In this document: positions 49,820 to 58,157 of the stretch, in pieces
Layout of the letters: each line of letters begins with the position of its first letter
How positions within the stretch are numbered: the first letter of the stretch is position 1
Source: Xanthobacter aminoxidans
Lineage (GTDB): Bacteria > Pseudomonadota > Alphaproteobacteria > Rhizobiales > Xanthobacteraceae
Direction: 5' to 3'
DNA: 64,000 nt
Assembly (NCBI RefSeq): GCF_023571765.1
Contig: NZ_JAMJXC010000005.1
Coordinates: 62,001 to 126,000, forward strand
Position numbers and translations under genes: made by a program
The notes under the pieces: generated by a model
The model's database searches: none
What the model saw: the letters and a program-made list of their open reading frames with translations, nothing else
What the model was told of the DNA's origin: nothing

Positions 49820-51046
49820 TCAGGTAATGATGCCGAGGGAGACGTTCTTTCCGCCCTTGATCTCCTGAACGAGGAAGGAACGGTTGATCTGGTCGCCCCG
49901 GGCGTCGAAATCGCAGGTGGCGCCGGCACCGACGAACTTGATCTTCTTGCCGGCGCGGATGAGCTCAAGGCCCTTCACCACGTCGTCCACCTCCTCGCCG
50001 GGCGGATTGCAGACCTCGAACACGGATTTCGCCCACACCTTCGCGTCGGAGGACTTGGCGTGCTCCATGGCGAGGGCGGTGACGCACATCTGGTCGTGGG
50101 CGTTGCCGGCGAAGAGGAAGACGGTGCCGGGCGCCGCGCCCATCTCCTTCACGAACTTCTTGTAGGACGGCGAGTCGAGCGGCGGCGCGGGCTGAAGATG
50201 ATAGATGCCGTTCGCCACCTCCGGGCCGACCGCCTGGAGGAACTTGCCCTCCGCATCGGCGCCGATGGACAACGCGACGATCTTGGACTTGAAGCCGCCG
50301 CGATAGACCTCCTTGGCGATGGAGACGAAATCCGTCAGCAGGGAGAGGCAGAACACCGCGTCCGGATCGCCGCCGAATGCCTTCTCGACTTCCGAGCGAT
50401 ACGAGGGCTGGTCCGGGTTGTACATCACCACGTCGAGCACCTTGCCGCCGAGCTTGGCGAACTCCGCCTTGAACGGCTCGATCATGGCCACCACGAAGGG
50501 GTTCTGCTGGGCGAGTACCACCGCCGTCTTGGCGCCGATGGTCTTCATCACCTTGGCGCCGGCCGGGCCCCAGGACGTGCTTTTGGCCTGGAAGCGGAAG
50601 ACCATGCCCTTGGTGTCGCCCTCGGTCACGGCATTGGCCGAGCAGGAGACCATCTGCACCTTGTCGGCGGCGAGGATGATGGGCTTGGCCGCCAGCGCGA
50701 TGGGGCTGCCCCAGAAGCCGCCCACCAGCTCCACCTTGTTCACTTCCAGCAGCTTCTTGGTGCCGGTGACGCCGACGGTGGGATTGGTCTCGGAATCCTC
50801 GATGAACAGCTTCAGCGGGCGTCCGCCGAGGATGCCGCCGGCATCGTTCACCCATTTCACCGCCATCTCGGCGGCCTTCTTCATGTCCGGGCCGTAGGGC
50901 CCGGTGGCGCCAGAAAACGGCAGCACCATGCCGATGGGGATCTCGGCCGCCTGAGCCGCCGCCGGCCGGCCCAGCAGGGCGGCCGCCGGAAGCGAGGCGA
51001 GGCCGGCGACCACGTGCCGGCGAGTGAGGGGCAGACTGCGCGTCAC
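49820..51046 (-). CDS. ABC transporter substrate-binding protein of the second Liv-type importer
   Basis: 408 residues. Signal sequence with a twin-arginine pair (TRRHVVAGL) and a cleavage site near RPAAAQAAE, so Tat export is possible. Mature start IPIGMVLPFSGATGPYG is the Liv-type fold; belongs to a different subgroup from the protein at 32584. Its ATG overlaps the AhpD-like stop (ATGA). Last gene of the run livG, livF, livH, livM, ahpD-like, binding protein. Confidence 0.9.
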   Translation of the reverse strand: MTRSLPLTRRHVVAGLASLPAAALLGRPAAAQAAEIPIGMVLPFSGATGPYGPDMKKAAEMAVKWVNDAGGILGGRPLKLFIEDSETNPTVGVTGTKKLLEVNKVELVGGFWGSPIALAAKPIILAADKVQMVSCSANAVTEGDTKGMVFRFQAKSTSWGPAGAKVMKTIGAKTAVVLAQQNPFVVAMIEPFKAEFAKLGGKVLDVVMYNPDQPSYRSEVEKAFGGDPDAVFCLSLLTDFVSIAKEVYRGGFKSKIVALSIGADAEGKFLQAVGPEVANGIYHLQPAPPLDSPSYKKFVKEMGAAPGTVFLFAGNAHDQMCVTALAMEHAKSSDAKVWAKSVFEVCNPPGEEVDDVVKGLELIRAGKKIKFVGAGATCDFDARGDQINRSFLVQEIKGGKNVSLGIIT

Positions 51047-51624
51047 GGCTGTTCTCCTGCTGCTGTGTCGGGTTCGGGATGGAGGTGGAGCAGCGCCTCG
51101 GCGGCGCCGTCGTCGATCTGCAATGCGTCGTTGAAGCGGTTGAAGAAGCCGGCCAGCGCCGCGCGCAGCGTCAGTTCGACGATCTGCGCCTCGGTGAAAT
51201 GCTGCCGGAGGTCATCGAACATCTGGTCGCGGATGCCCCAGGCGCGCTGGGTGACGAGCCGGGCGTAGTCGATCACTGCGCGGTCGGCCGCATCGAAGGC
51301 GGGGTGGTCGCTCGCGGGGAGGGCGGCCACCGCTTCCTCGGGCACGCCCTCCACCTCCAGCAGGGGGGTGTGGTGGGAGACGCAATAGGGGCAGGCATTG
51401 AGCTTCGAGACGGTCACGACCGCCAGCTCGATGTAGCGGAACGGCACGCCTTCCCGCGCCCGCAGCTCCATCAGCATCCGGTAAAGATGGTCGAGCGCGG
51501 GCGGCACATGGGCGAGCACCGACGCCTGGTCGCGAAAGTCGGCATAGCCGCCGGCGAAGGCTGTGAAGACCTCCGCATAGGGGGGCGGCAGGTCGGCCGC
51601 AGTGAGGGGGGCGACGCGGGGCAT
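51043..51624 (-). CDS. AhpD/carboxymuconolactone-decarboxylase-like protein
   Basis: 193 residues. CMD fold with the redox pair LNACPYCVSHHTP (CxxC plus His), near residue 77. AhpD-type proteins act as alkylhydroperoxidases or thiol-disulfide partners. Placed between permease and binding-protein genes, with one-base and four-base overlaps. Its role in this transport-monooxygenase cluster may be peroxide removal (inference). Confidence 0.85.
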   Translation of the reverse strand: MPRVAPLTAADLPPPYAEVFTAFAGGYADFRDQASVLAHVPPALDHLYRMLMELRAREGVPFRYIELAVVTVSKLNACPYCVSHHTPLLEVEGVPEEAVAALPASDHPAFDAADRAVIDYARLVTQRAWGIRDQMFDDLRQHFTEAQIVELTLRAALAGFFNRFNDALQIDDGAAEALLHLHPEPDTAAGEQP

Positions 51625-52544
51625 CAGGCTTTCTCGCTTTCGGGCGGGAAGAAATCGGCGAAGCGGCGCTTCGGCTCGGAGACGAGGCCTTCCGGCCGCA
51701 GGATCAGCAGAAGGACGATGCCCACCCCGATCATCCCGAGCCGCAGGGCGGAGAGCTGGACGCCATCGACGCCCGGGATCACGTCCTTCAGGAAGCGCGT
51801 CGCTTCCAGGATCAGCATGATGGAGCCGGCGCCGAGGACGAGGCCGAGGTTGGAGCCGCGCCCGCCGGCGATCACCGCCATGAAGGCATAGGCGGTGATG
51901 ATGGGGGTGAACTGGCTCGGGTCGATATAGGTGAGGAAGAACGCGTGGAGCGCCCCCGCCAGCCCCATGATCGCCCCGCCGATGGCGAAGGCGCGCACCC
52001 GCAGGGCCAGCACGGGCTTGCCCAGCGCCGCTGCGGCTGTCGCATCGTCGCGCACCGCCCGCAGGGCCCGGCCGAAGGGCGAGCGGACCAGCGCCTCGCT
52101 AAAGGCGAAGACGATCACCACCAGCCCCAGCGCGAAGGCGAGGATCACCGCATCGCCCCATCCGGCCGGCGTGACGCCCGCGAAGGGACGGGGAATATCG
52201 GCGATGCCGAGCGCTCCGCCGGTCAGCTCGCCGAGATTGAGCAGCAGGATGCGCACGATCTCCGCAAAGCCGATGGTGACGATGGCGAGGTAGTTTTCCT
52301 CCAGTCGGATGGTGAGCAGCGAGAGCAGCATGGAAAGGCCCGCGCAAACGGCCGCGGCCAGCACCATGCCGGCGAGCCAGCCCACGTGCGGCGCGCTGAT
52401 GGCCAGCGTGTAGGCACCCAGCGCGACGAAGCCGGCGACGCCGAAATTGACCAGCCCGGCAAGCCCCCATTGCAGGTTCAGCGCCAGCCCGACGAGGGCT
52501 GCGATGGAGACGAGGATGACGACGGTGACGAGGTAGGAGATCAT
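51624..52544 (-). CDS. livM: Branched-chain-type ABC transporter permease LivM
   Basis: 306 residues from the ATG at 52544; a start 15 codons upstream overlaps livH and is unlike the family. About nine helices; NLQWGLAGLVNFGVAGFVALGAY and the coupling segment LRAVRDDATAAAALGKP. Ends TGATG into the AhpD-like gene. Unlike the first importer, LivM is not fused to an ATPase here. Confidence 0.9.
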   Translation of the reverse strand: MISYLVTVVILVSIAALVGLALNLQWGLAGLVNFGVAGFVALGAYTLAISAPHVGWLAGMVLAAAVCAGLSMLLSLLTIRLEENYLAIVTIGFAEIVRILLLNLGELTGGALGIADIPRPFAGVTPAGWGDAVILAFALGLVVIVFAFSEALVRSPFGRALRAVRDDATAAAALGKPVLALRVRAFAIGGAIMGLAGALHAFFLTYIDPSQFTPIITAYAFMAVIAGGRGSNLGLVLGAGSIMLILEATRFLKDVIPGVDGVQLSALRLGMIGVGIVLLLILRPEGLVSEPKRRFADFFPPESEKA

Positions 52545-52554
52545 TGCCGCGCCC

Positions 52555-53418
52555 TCACTTTCGGATGGCCTTGGCCCCGAACAGGCCATTGGCGCGGAAC
52601 AGGAGGAGCAGCAGGATGACGCCGAAGCTCACGATCTGCCGGAAGGAGACGGGCAGGACGAGGGCCGACATCTCCTCCGCCACGCCGATGAGGAGCGCGC
52701 CCGCCACAGCGCCGATCGGGCTGCCCAGCCCGCCGAGGATGGCGGCGGCGAAGATGGGGATCTGGTAGTTCCAGCCCATCAGCGGATCGATGGCGCGATC
52801 CAGCCCCGCCAGCACGCCGGCGAGCCCGATCAGCGCGCCGGTGAGGGCGAAGGTGATGCGGGCGATGGTGCGCCGCTCCACGCCGCGCACGGCGGCAAGG
52901 GAGGCATTGTCCGCCACCGCTCGCATGGCCCGGCCGAGCGGCGAGGCGGTGATGAGAAGGTGCAGCAGAACGAGCGCGATGATCACCACGCCGGCGGTGA
53001 TGAGCTGTTCGTGGTTGATGCGCAGGCCGTTCCAGCGCATCGGCCGCGCCACCGCGAGATCGAAGCTTCTGGCGGCATTGCCGAAGATGAAGCGGCAGAT
53101 GTTCTCCACCACCAGCGATACGCCCATGGAGGCGACCAATAGCGTGATGGAGCCGCGCGTCCGCAGCCGCTCGAACACCAGCGCATCGGCAATGAGGGAG
53201 GCGAGTGCCACCGTGCCCGCGGCGAAAGCGGCGGCGATGGGCAGCGGCAGGCCGAGCACCACATTCGCCGTATAAGCCGCATAGGCGCCGAGGGTGAGGA
53301 GCGCCCCCACCGCGAAATTGGCGAAGCGCAGGATGCCGAACACCAATGTCAGCGCCAGCGCCGGCAGGGCCAGCAGCAGGCCAGTGACGAGGCCGTTGAG
53401 GAAGAGCTGAAGCGCCAT
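52555..53418 (-). CDS. livH: Branched-chain-type ABC transporter permease LivH
   Basis: 287 residues, N-terminus MALQLFLNGLVTGLLLALPAL, coupling segment MRAVADNASLAAVRGVE. 3 bases separate it from livF and 10 from livM. Eight or so helices. Confidence 0.91.
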   Translation of the reverse strand: MALQLFLNGLVTGLLLALPALALTLVFGILRFANFAVGALLTLGAYAAYTANVVLGLPLPIAAAFAAGTVALASLIADALVFERLRTRGSITLLVASMGVSLVVENICRFIFGNAARSFDLAVARPMRWNGLRINHEQLITAGVVIIALVLLHLLITASPLGRAMRAVADNASLAAVRGVERRTIARITFALTGALIGLAGVLAGLDRAIDPLMGWNYQIPIFAAAILGGLGSPIGAVAGALLIGVAEEMSALVLPVSFRQIVSFGVILLLLLFRANGLFGAKAIRK

Positions 53419-53421
53419 GGC

Positions 53422-54180
53422 TCAGGCCGCCTTTCCGAAGAAGAGGCCGGCGAGGTCCGCCTGGCGGATGTCTGCGGCGGAGGCGCGGAGTGTGAGCCGG
53501 CCGGCGACCAGCACCACCACCTCGTCGGCGATGCCGAGCGCGGCGGCGACGTTCTGCTCCACCAGCAGCACGGTGACGCCGGCCTCCCGCACGCGCACCA
53601 CCGCTTCCATGGTCTCGCCGACGATCTTGGGCGAGAGACCGGCCGAGGGTTCGTCGAGCAGCAGCACTTCGGGATTGGCAAGCAGCGCGCAGGCGAAGGC
53701 CAGCATCTGCCTCTGGCCGCCGGAGAGGTTGCCGGCGAGCGTGCGCGGCCGCTGCCGCAGTTCGGGGAAGAGATCGAGCACCTTCTCCCGCTGCTCCGGC
53801 CCGACGCCGGCGCGCCCGCGCAGGAATTCGGTGGCGAGCTTCAGGTTCTCGGCGATGGTGAGGGTGGCGAAAATGTTGGCTTCCTGAGGCACATAAGCGA
53901 GCCCCGACGCCACCCGGCGTGCCGGCGAGAGCGTGGTGATGTCCCGCCCCGTCACCGCCACCGTTCCGGCCCGCGTCGGCACGAGGCCGGCGATGGTTTT
54001 GATGAAGGACGATTTGCCCGAGCCGTTCGGGCCGATGACGGCGACAATGCTCTCCGCCGTCTGGGCGAGATCGATGCCGCACACGATATCGCCGCCCCGG
54101 CCGTAGCCGGCGCGCAAGCCCGAGACGGCGAGCGCGAGGGAGAGTTCTTCCGCCTTCGGATCGCAGGGGCGCGCAGTCAT
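53422..54180 (-). CDS. livF: Branched-chain-type ABC transporter ATPase LivF
   Basis: 252 residues, ATG at 54180 overlapping the livG stop (ATGA). Walker A GPNGSGKSS, signature LSGGQRQMLAFACAL, Walker B VLLLDEPSAGLSPK. Frame open upstream belongs to no protein. Confidence 0.93.
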   Translation of the reverse strand: MTARPCDPKAEELSLALAVSGLRAGYGRGGDIVCGIDLAQTAESIVAVIGPNGSGKSSFIKTIAGLVPTRAGTVAVTGRDITTLSPARRVASGLAYVPQEANIFATLTIAENLKLATEFLRGRAGVGPEQREKVLDLFPELRQRPRTLAGNLSGGQRQMLAFACALLANPEVLLLDEPSAGLSPKIVGETMEAVVRVREAGVTVLLVEQNVAAALGIADEVVVLVAGRLTLRASAADIRQADLAGLFFGKAA

Positions 54181-54947
54181 GCCGCCACCCCGAGATAGGC
54201 GGAGACGACGCGCGGGTCTGCCGTGGCCTCGGCGAAGGTACCGGAGACGAGGGCGCGCCCCTGGGCGAGGACGTGAACGTGGTCGCACACCTCCTCCACC
54301 AGATGCATGTCGTGCTCGACGATGCCGAAGGACAGGCCTTCCGCCTTCAGCTCCCGCACCAGCCGCACGATCTCCAGCCGCAGCGGCGGCGAGACGCCGG
54401 CGCCCGGCTCGTCGAGCAGGATCAGTCTCGGCTTCATCAGCAGTGCGCGGGCCATTTCCAGCAGCTTCTTCTGGCCGCCGGAGAGCATGGCGGACGACTG
54501 GTCGGCGAGCTTCACGAGCCCCACCCGCTCCAGCAGAGCACGGGCGAGATCGGCATTGGCGCGCTCCTGCGCCCACCATTTGCGGCGACCGAACAGGGCG
54601 CCCGTCACCGTCTCCCCACTCTGGGCCGGCGGGGCGGCGAGAAGGGTCTCGAACACGGTGAGGCTTGAGAGCTCCCGCACGATCTGGAAGGAGCGGACCA
54701 CGCCCTTGCTGGCCATCACATGGGCCGGCAAACCGGTGACATTCTCGCCCTCCAGGAGCACCGTGCCAGCCTCCGGCCGGGCGAGCCCCGTCAGTGCGTT
54801 GAGCAGCGTCGTCTTGCCGGCACCATTGGGGCCGATGAGGCCAGTGACCTGGCCACGGGCGAGATCGAGGGTGACGCCGTCGAGTGCGGCGACGCCGCCA
54901 TAGCGCCGGGTCAGACCGTGGACCTGAAGGAAGGGGCTGGGGTTCAC
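54177..54947 (-). CDS. livG: Branched-chain-type ABC transporter ATPase LivG
   Basis: 256 residues from the GTG at 54947, four bases after GGAGG; the frame is open to 55061 but that part lacks similarity and overlaps the operator. Walker A GPNGAGKTT, signature LSGGQKKLLEMARAL, Walker B LILLDEPGAGVSP. First gene of the second importer operon. Confidence 0.9.
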   Translation of the reverse strand: MNPSPFLQVHGLTRRYGGVAALDGVTLDLARGQVTGLIGPNGAGKTTLLNALTGLARPEAGTVLLEGENVTGLPAHVMASKGVVRSFQIVRELSSLTVFETLLAAPPAQSGETVTGALFGRRKWWAQERANADLARALLERVGLVKLADQSSAMLSGGQKKLLEMARALLMKPRLILLDEPGAGVSPPLRLEIVRLVRELKAEGLSFGIVEHDMHLVEEVCDHVHVLAQGRALVSGTFAEATADPRVVSAYLGVAA

Positions 54948-54997
54948 ATCGCCTCCACGGCGCAGGGCGACAATGCCTTGCGGTTGCGCAAATGCCT

Positions 54998-55015
54998 TTT
55001 TGATGTGCATCAAAA
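54998..55015. promoter_or_regulatory. LysR-box palindrome TTTTGATGTGCATCAAAA
   Basis: A perfect 18-base palindrome (8-base arms, TG centre) with T-N11-A layout, 51 bases before livG and 113 bases before the LysR gene. The strongest regulator site in the window; likely recognised by the divergent LysR protein. Confidence 0.6.
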
Positions 55016-55102
55016 TCGCAGATCTTGAGCAGGTATTGGACAGTCGATCGCGACCGCTCATAGATTAGACAGATGCATTGCGATCAAATCAAATTTATAT
55101 TG

Positions 55103-55119
55103 CTTTGCTCTTGGCAAAG
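55103..55119. promoter_or_regulatory. Second LysR-box-like dyad, next to the LysR gene
   Basis: CTTTGC-TCTTG-GCAAAG, perfect 6-base arms with T-N11-A, ending 8 bases before the ATG at 55128. Its sequence differs from the first box, so it may serve autorepression or be coincidental. Confidence 0.35.
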
Positions 55120-55127
55120 TTATTTTA

Positions 55128-56009
55128 ATGGGCGGCATGTCCCGGCCGCTGGAAATTGCCCTGCTGCGCACCTTCGTTCTCCTGGTGGAGGAGAAGAGCG
55201 TGACCCGTGTCGCCCGGCGCCTGAACCGCACCCAGCCGGCCGTGAGCCTGCAGATCCGGCGGCTGGAGGCGGCGGCGGGCTTTCCCCTGTTCGAGCCGGA
55301 CCTGCGGCATCTCAAGCTGTCGCGGCACGGCGAGATGCTGCTGCCCCATGCGCGCACCATGCTGCGGCTGGATGAGGAAGCCCGGCTGCGGCTTTCCGCC
55401 GACGATGTGGCGGGCCGCGTCACGCTCGGCTGCCCGGATCTCTATGCCGCCTTCCTCCTGCCGGAGACGCTGGCCCGCTTCCGCGATACCTATCCGGGCG
55501 TCGAGGTGACGGTGCGCTGCGCGCTGTCGCGGCAGCTGGCGCAGGACATGACCGAGGGCCTTCTCGACATCGCCATCGCCACCCGCATGCCGGGCGTCTC
55601 CCCGCGCGTCGGCACCGGCACGCTGCTGCGGCCTGAACCGCTCATCTGGCTGGGCGCGGAGGGCGGCAGCGCCCACCTTGCGGACCCCATTCCGCTGGCC
55701 ATGCTGCCGGACGGCAATCTCTACCGGGATTATGCGCTGGCGGCGCTCGACCATATCGGCCGACGCTGGCGCATAGCCTGCATCTCGGAGAGCATCGCCG
55801 GTCTGCAATCCATGGCTCTGGCGGATTCCGCCGTATGCGTCCTCGCGCAATCCGTGCGCACGCCGGGGCTGGTGCGTCTTGGAAGTGCGGAAGGTCTGCC
55901 GCCGCTCGAGAGCGTGGATCTCATCCTGTGGGAGCGCCACCCCGGCGGCTCGTCGGCGGCGGATCATCTCGCCGCCCACATTCGCCGGTCCGTGTCGGAT
56001 CGGGACTGA
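55128..56009 (+). CDS. LysR-family transcriptional regulator
   Basis: 293 residues (ATG at 55137 also possible). wHTH in LLRTFVLLVEEKSVTRVARRLNRTQPAVSLQIRRLEA; effector domain to residue 285. Divergent from the second Liv importer operon with a perfect palindrome between. Probable regulator of import and, through it, of the monooxygenase cluster. Gene converges on mdoH with 24 bases between stop codons. Confidence 0.92.
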   Translation: MGGMSRPLEIALLRTFVLLVEEKSVTRVARRLNRTQPAVSLQIRRLEAAAGFPLFEPDLRHLKLSRHGEMLLPHARTMLRLDEEARLRLSADDVAGRVTLGCPDLYAAFLLPETLARFRDTYPGVEVTVRCALSRQLAQDMTEGLLDIAIATRMPGVSPRVGTGTLLRPEPLIWLGAEGGSAHLADPIPLAMLPDGNLYRDYALAALDHIGRRWRIACISESIAGLQSMALADSAVCVLAQSVRTPGLVRLGSAEGLPPLESVDLILWERHPGGSSAADHLAAHIRRSVSDRD

Positions 56010-56033
56010 TCGCGCCGGTCCCGGGGCGGGCGT

Positions 56034-58157
56034 TCAGGTGAGCGCGAGCAACCGGGCGAGGGCCTGATCGTCGGCGAGGGCAGCGGCCTTTTCCTTGGGC
56101 GAGAGTCCCGCCAGCGCCTCCGCGCGCGAGCGCGCATCCTCGATCTTGGCCCGCGCGACGAGGCGATCGGGGCGGACATCGCCGGGCAGGCGCTTGCCCT
56201 GCGCGGGCAGTGCATTGCGATGGAAGGCGAGCAGGTCGGGATCGCCGGCAAGGTGCGCGACGGCCTCCGCCGGACCGTCGGTTCCGCCGAAGGCGGCGCG
56301 TAGGTCCGTGGCCGCGCGCAGGACGGCCGGAGGGGTCTTCGCCTCCGGCGTTTCCAGAAGTCCGCCGGGACGGCGCGGACGGCTGGTCCACACCGCGAGC
56401 GGCACTGCGGTGAGAAGTCCGAGGATCACCGGCGACATCCACGCCATCAGCGGCCACGCGATGGCGGCGGTCGCGGCCGCAAAGCCGAGGCCGAGGAGCG
56501 TGTGGGGCCAGAAGTGCCGGAACGCCTCCCGCCAGCCGAGGCTGCCGTCGTCCCGCCGCTGCGGATTCCACCCGCCGTCCCGCCCCATGAGGATGCTGAC
56601 CACGGCGAAGGACTGGGACACCATGGTCACCGGCGCCATGAGGCCCGAGAGCAGGATTTCGCTGATCATGCCGAGGAAGGTCCGCCCCGCGCCGCCAAAG
56701 CCGCGTCGCGCCGTGCCATCACCGAGCATCAGCGCGAAGGCGATGAACTTGGGCATCAGCAGCACCGCCATGGTGGCGCCGAACACCCAGGCTGCGCGCA
56801 CCGGATCCTGCGCCGGCCAGACCGGGAAGAGGGCGAAGCCGGAGGGGAAATAATCCGGCGGCACGAAGCGCGCCTGAAGGGAGGTGAGAAGGCCCGCCAG
56901 CAGCATCAGCAACCAAAGCGGCGCCGAGACATAGGAGCCGATGCCGGTGAGCAGATGAATGCGGCTCGCGAAGCGGAGCCCGCGCACCGGCAGCACGGCC
57001 GCGTGCTGGAGATTGCCCTGGCACCAGCGGCGGTCGCGCACGGCGAGATCGGTGAGGGAAGGGGGGCCCTCCTCATAGCTGCCGGGAAGGCCGGCCACCA
57101 TGTGGACGCCCCAGCCTGCGCGCACCAGCAGCGCCGCCTCCACGAAATCGTGGCTCAGGATATGCCCCCCGAACGGCTTGCGCCCCTTGAGGTGCGGCAG
57201 GCCCGCCGCCTCGGCGAAGGCGCGGGTGCGGATGATGGCATTGTGGCCCCAATAATTGCTCTGCGGCCCGTGCCACCAGGCAAGTCCGTGGGCGATGAGC
57301 GGGCCATAGAGGCGTCCGGCAAATTGCTGGAGCCGGGCGAACAGCGTGCGGCCACCCACGATCACCGGCAGTGTCTGGATAAGCCCCGCGTCGGGGGTGC
57401 GCTCCAGCGCGTCGGCGAGGCGGACCATGCAGTCGCCGGTCATAACGCTGTCGGCGTCGAGGATGAGCATCGCCTCATATGCCGCGCCGAAGCGGGTGAC
57501 CCAATCCGCGATGTTGCCGGCCTTACGGTCCGTGTTCTGCGCGCGGCGGCGATAGAAGAAACGGCCGCCGGTGCGCCGGCGCAGGGCGAGGAAGGCGGCT
57601 TCCTCCGCGACCCAGACATCCGGATCGGTGGTGTCGCTCAGGATGAACACGTCGAACAGGCCGGCGCGCCCGGTCGCCTCCAGCGAGCGCCATGTGGCTT
57701 CCAGGCCGGCGAAGACGCGGTTCGGCTCCTCATTGTAGCAGGGCATGAGGAGGGCGGTGCGGATGCTCGGGGCGGGCAGGGGGGCGTCCGGGTCGATGCC
57801 GAGCGCCTTGCGGCCCGACAGAAGGCTGATGGCGCCGCCGAGGGCATTGGTGAAGGCGAGGGCGATCCACGCGAACAGGACGACGAACAGCACCAGCACG
57901 GCGTATTCGAGGTAGGTCAGCCCGCCCACGTCGAGCACCTTGTACATCTCGTAGGCGGCAAGGCCGGTCAGCGCGATGGCCCCGCCGAACACGAAGGCGC
58001 GGCGGGCGATGAGCAATGTACCGAGCCGCGTCCCGGACCTGACTCGCTCCGGCCTGCGGCGGAAATCCTGCGCCGGCATGGCGAGGGGCGCTTCGGGCGG
58101 CAAAGCGGGCTCCGGGGCCTGGCGCGTGGCCGGCCGGGCGTGCGCTAGGGCGTCCAT
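56034..58157 (-). CDS. mdoH: Glucan biosynthesis glucosyltransferase MdoH
   Basis: 707 residues from the ATG at 58157, which lies inside the end of the MdoG/MdoD gene (13-base overlap). GT2-type inner-membrane transferase: two N-terminal helices (about 50-110), catalytic core with MPCYNEEPNRVF, LILDADSVM (DxD), GHILSHDFVEAALLVRAGW and the DRRWCQGN motif, then four to six C-terminal helices. Makes the beta-1,2-linked backbone of osmoregulated periplasmic glucans from UDP-glucose. The frame continues upstream within the partner gene but without similarity. Confidence 0.93.
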   Translation of the reverse strand: MDALAHARPATRQAPEPALPPEAPLAMPAQDFRRRPERVRSGTRLGTLLIARRAFVFGGAIALTGLAAYEMYKVLDVGGLTYLEYAVLVLFVVLFAWIALAFTNALGGAISLLSGRKALGIDPDAPLPAPSIRTALLMPCYNEEPNRVFAGLEATWRSLEATGRAGLFDVFILSDTTDPDVWVAEEAAFLALRRRTGGRFFYRRRAQNTDRKAGNIADWVTRFGAAYEAMLILDADSVMTGDCMVRLADALERTPDAGLIQTLPVIVGGRTLFARLQQFAGRLYGPLIAHGLAWWHGPQSNYWGHNAIIRTRAFAEAAGLPHLKGRKPFGGHILSHDFVEAALLVRAGWGVHMVAGLPGSYEEGPPSLTDLAVRDRRWCQGNLQHAAVLPVRGLRFASRIHLLTGIGSYVSAPLWLLMLLAGLLTSLQARFVPPDYFPSGFALFPVWPAQDPVRAAWVFGATMAVLLMPKFIAFALMLGDGTARRGFGGAGRTFLGMISEILLSGLMAPVTMVSQSFAVVSILMGRDGGWNPQRRDDGSLGWREAFRHFWPHTLLGLGFAAATAAIAWPLMAWMSPVILGLLTAVPLAVWTSRPRRPGGLLETPEAKTPPAVLRAATDLRAAFGGTDGPAEAVAHLAGDPDLLAFHRNALPAQGKRLPGDVRPDRLVARAKIEDARSRAEALAGLSPKEKAAALADDQALARLLALT

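Noticed and set aside
54948-55061. Longer N-terminus of LivG starting at 55061
   Set aside because: It would run through the 18-base palindrome; the GTG at 54947 follows GGAGG and matches normal LivG length.
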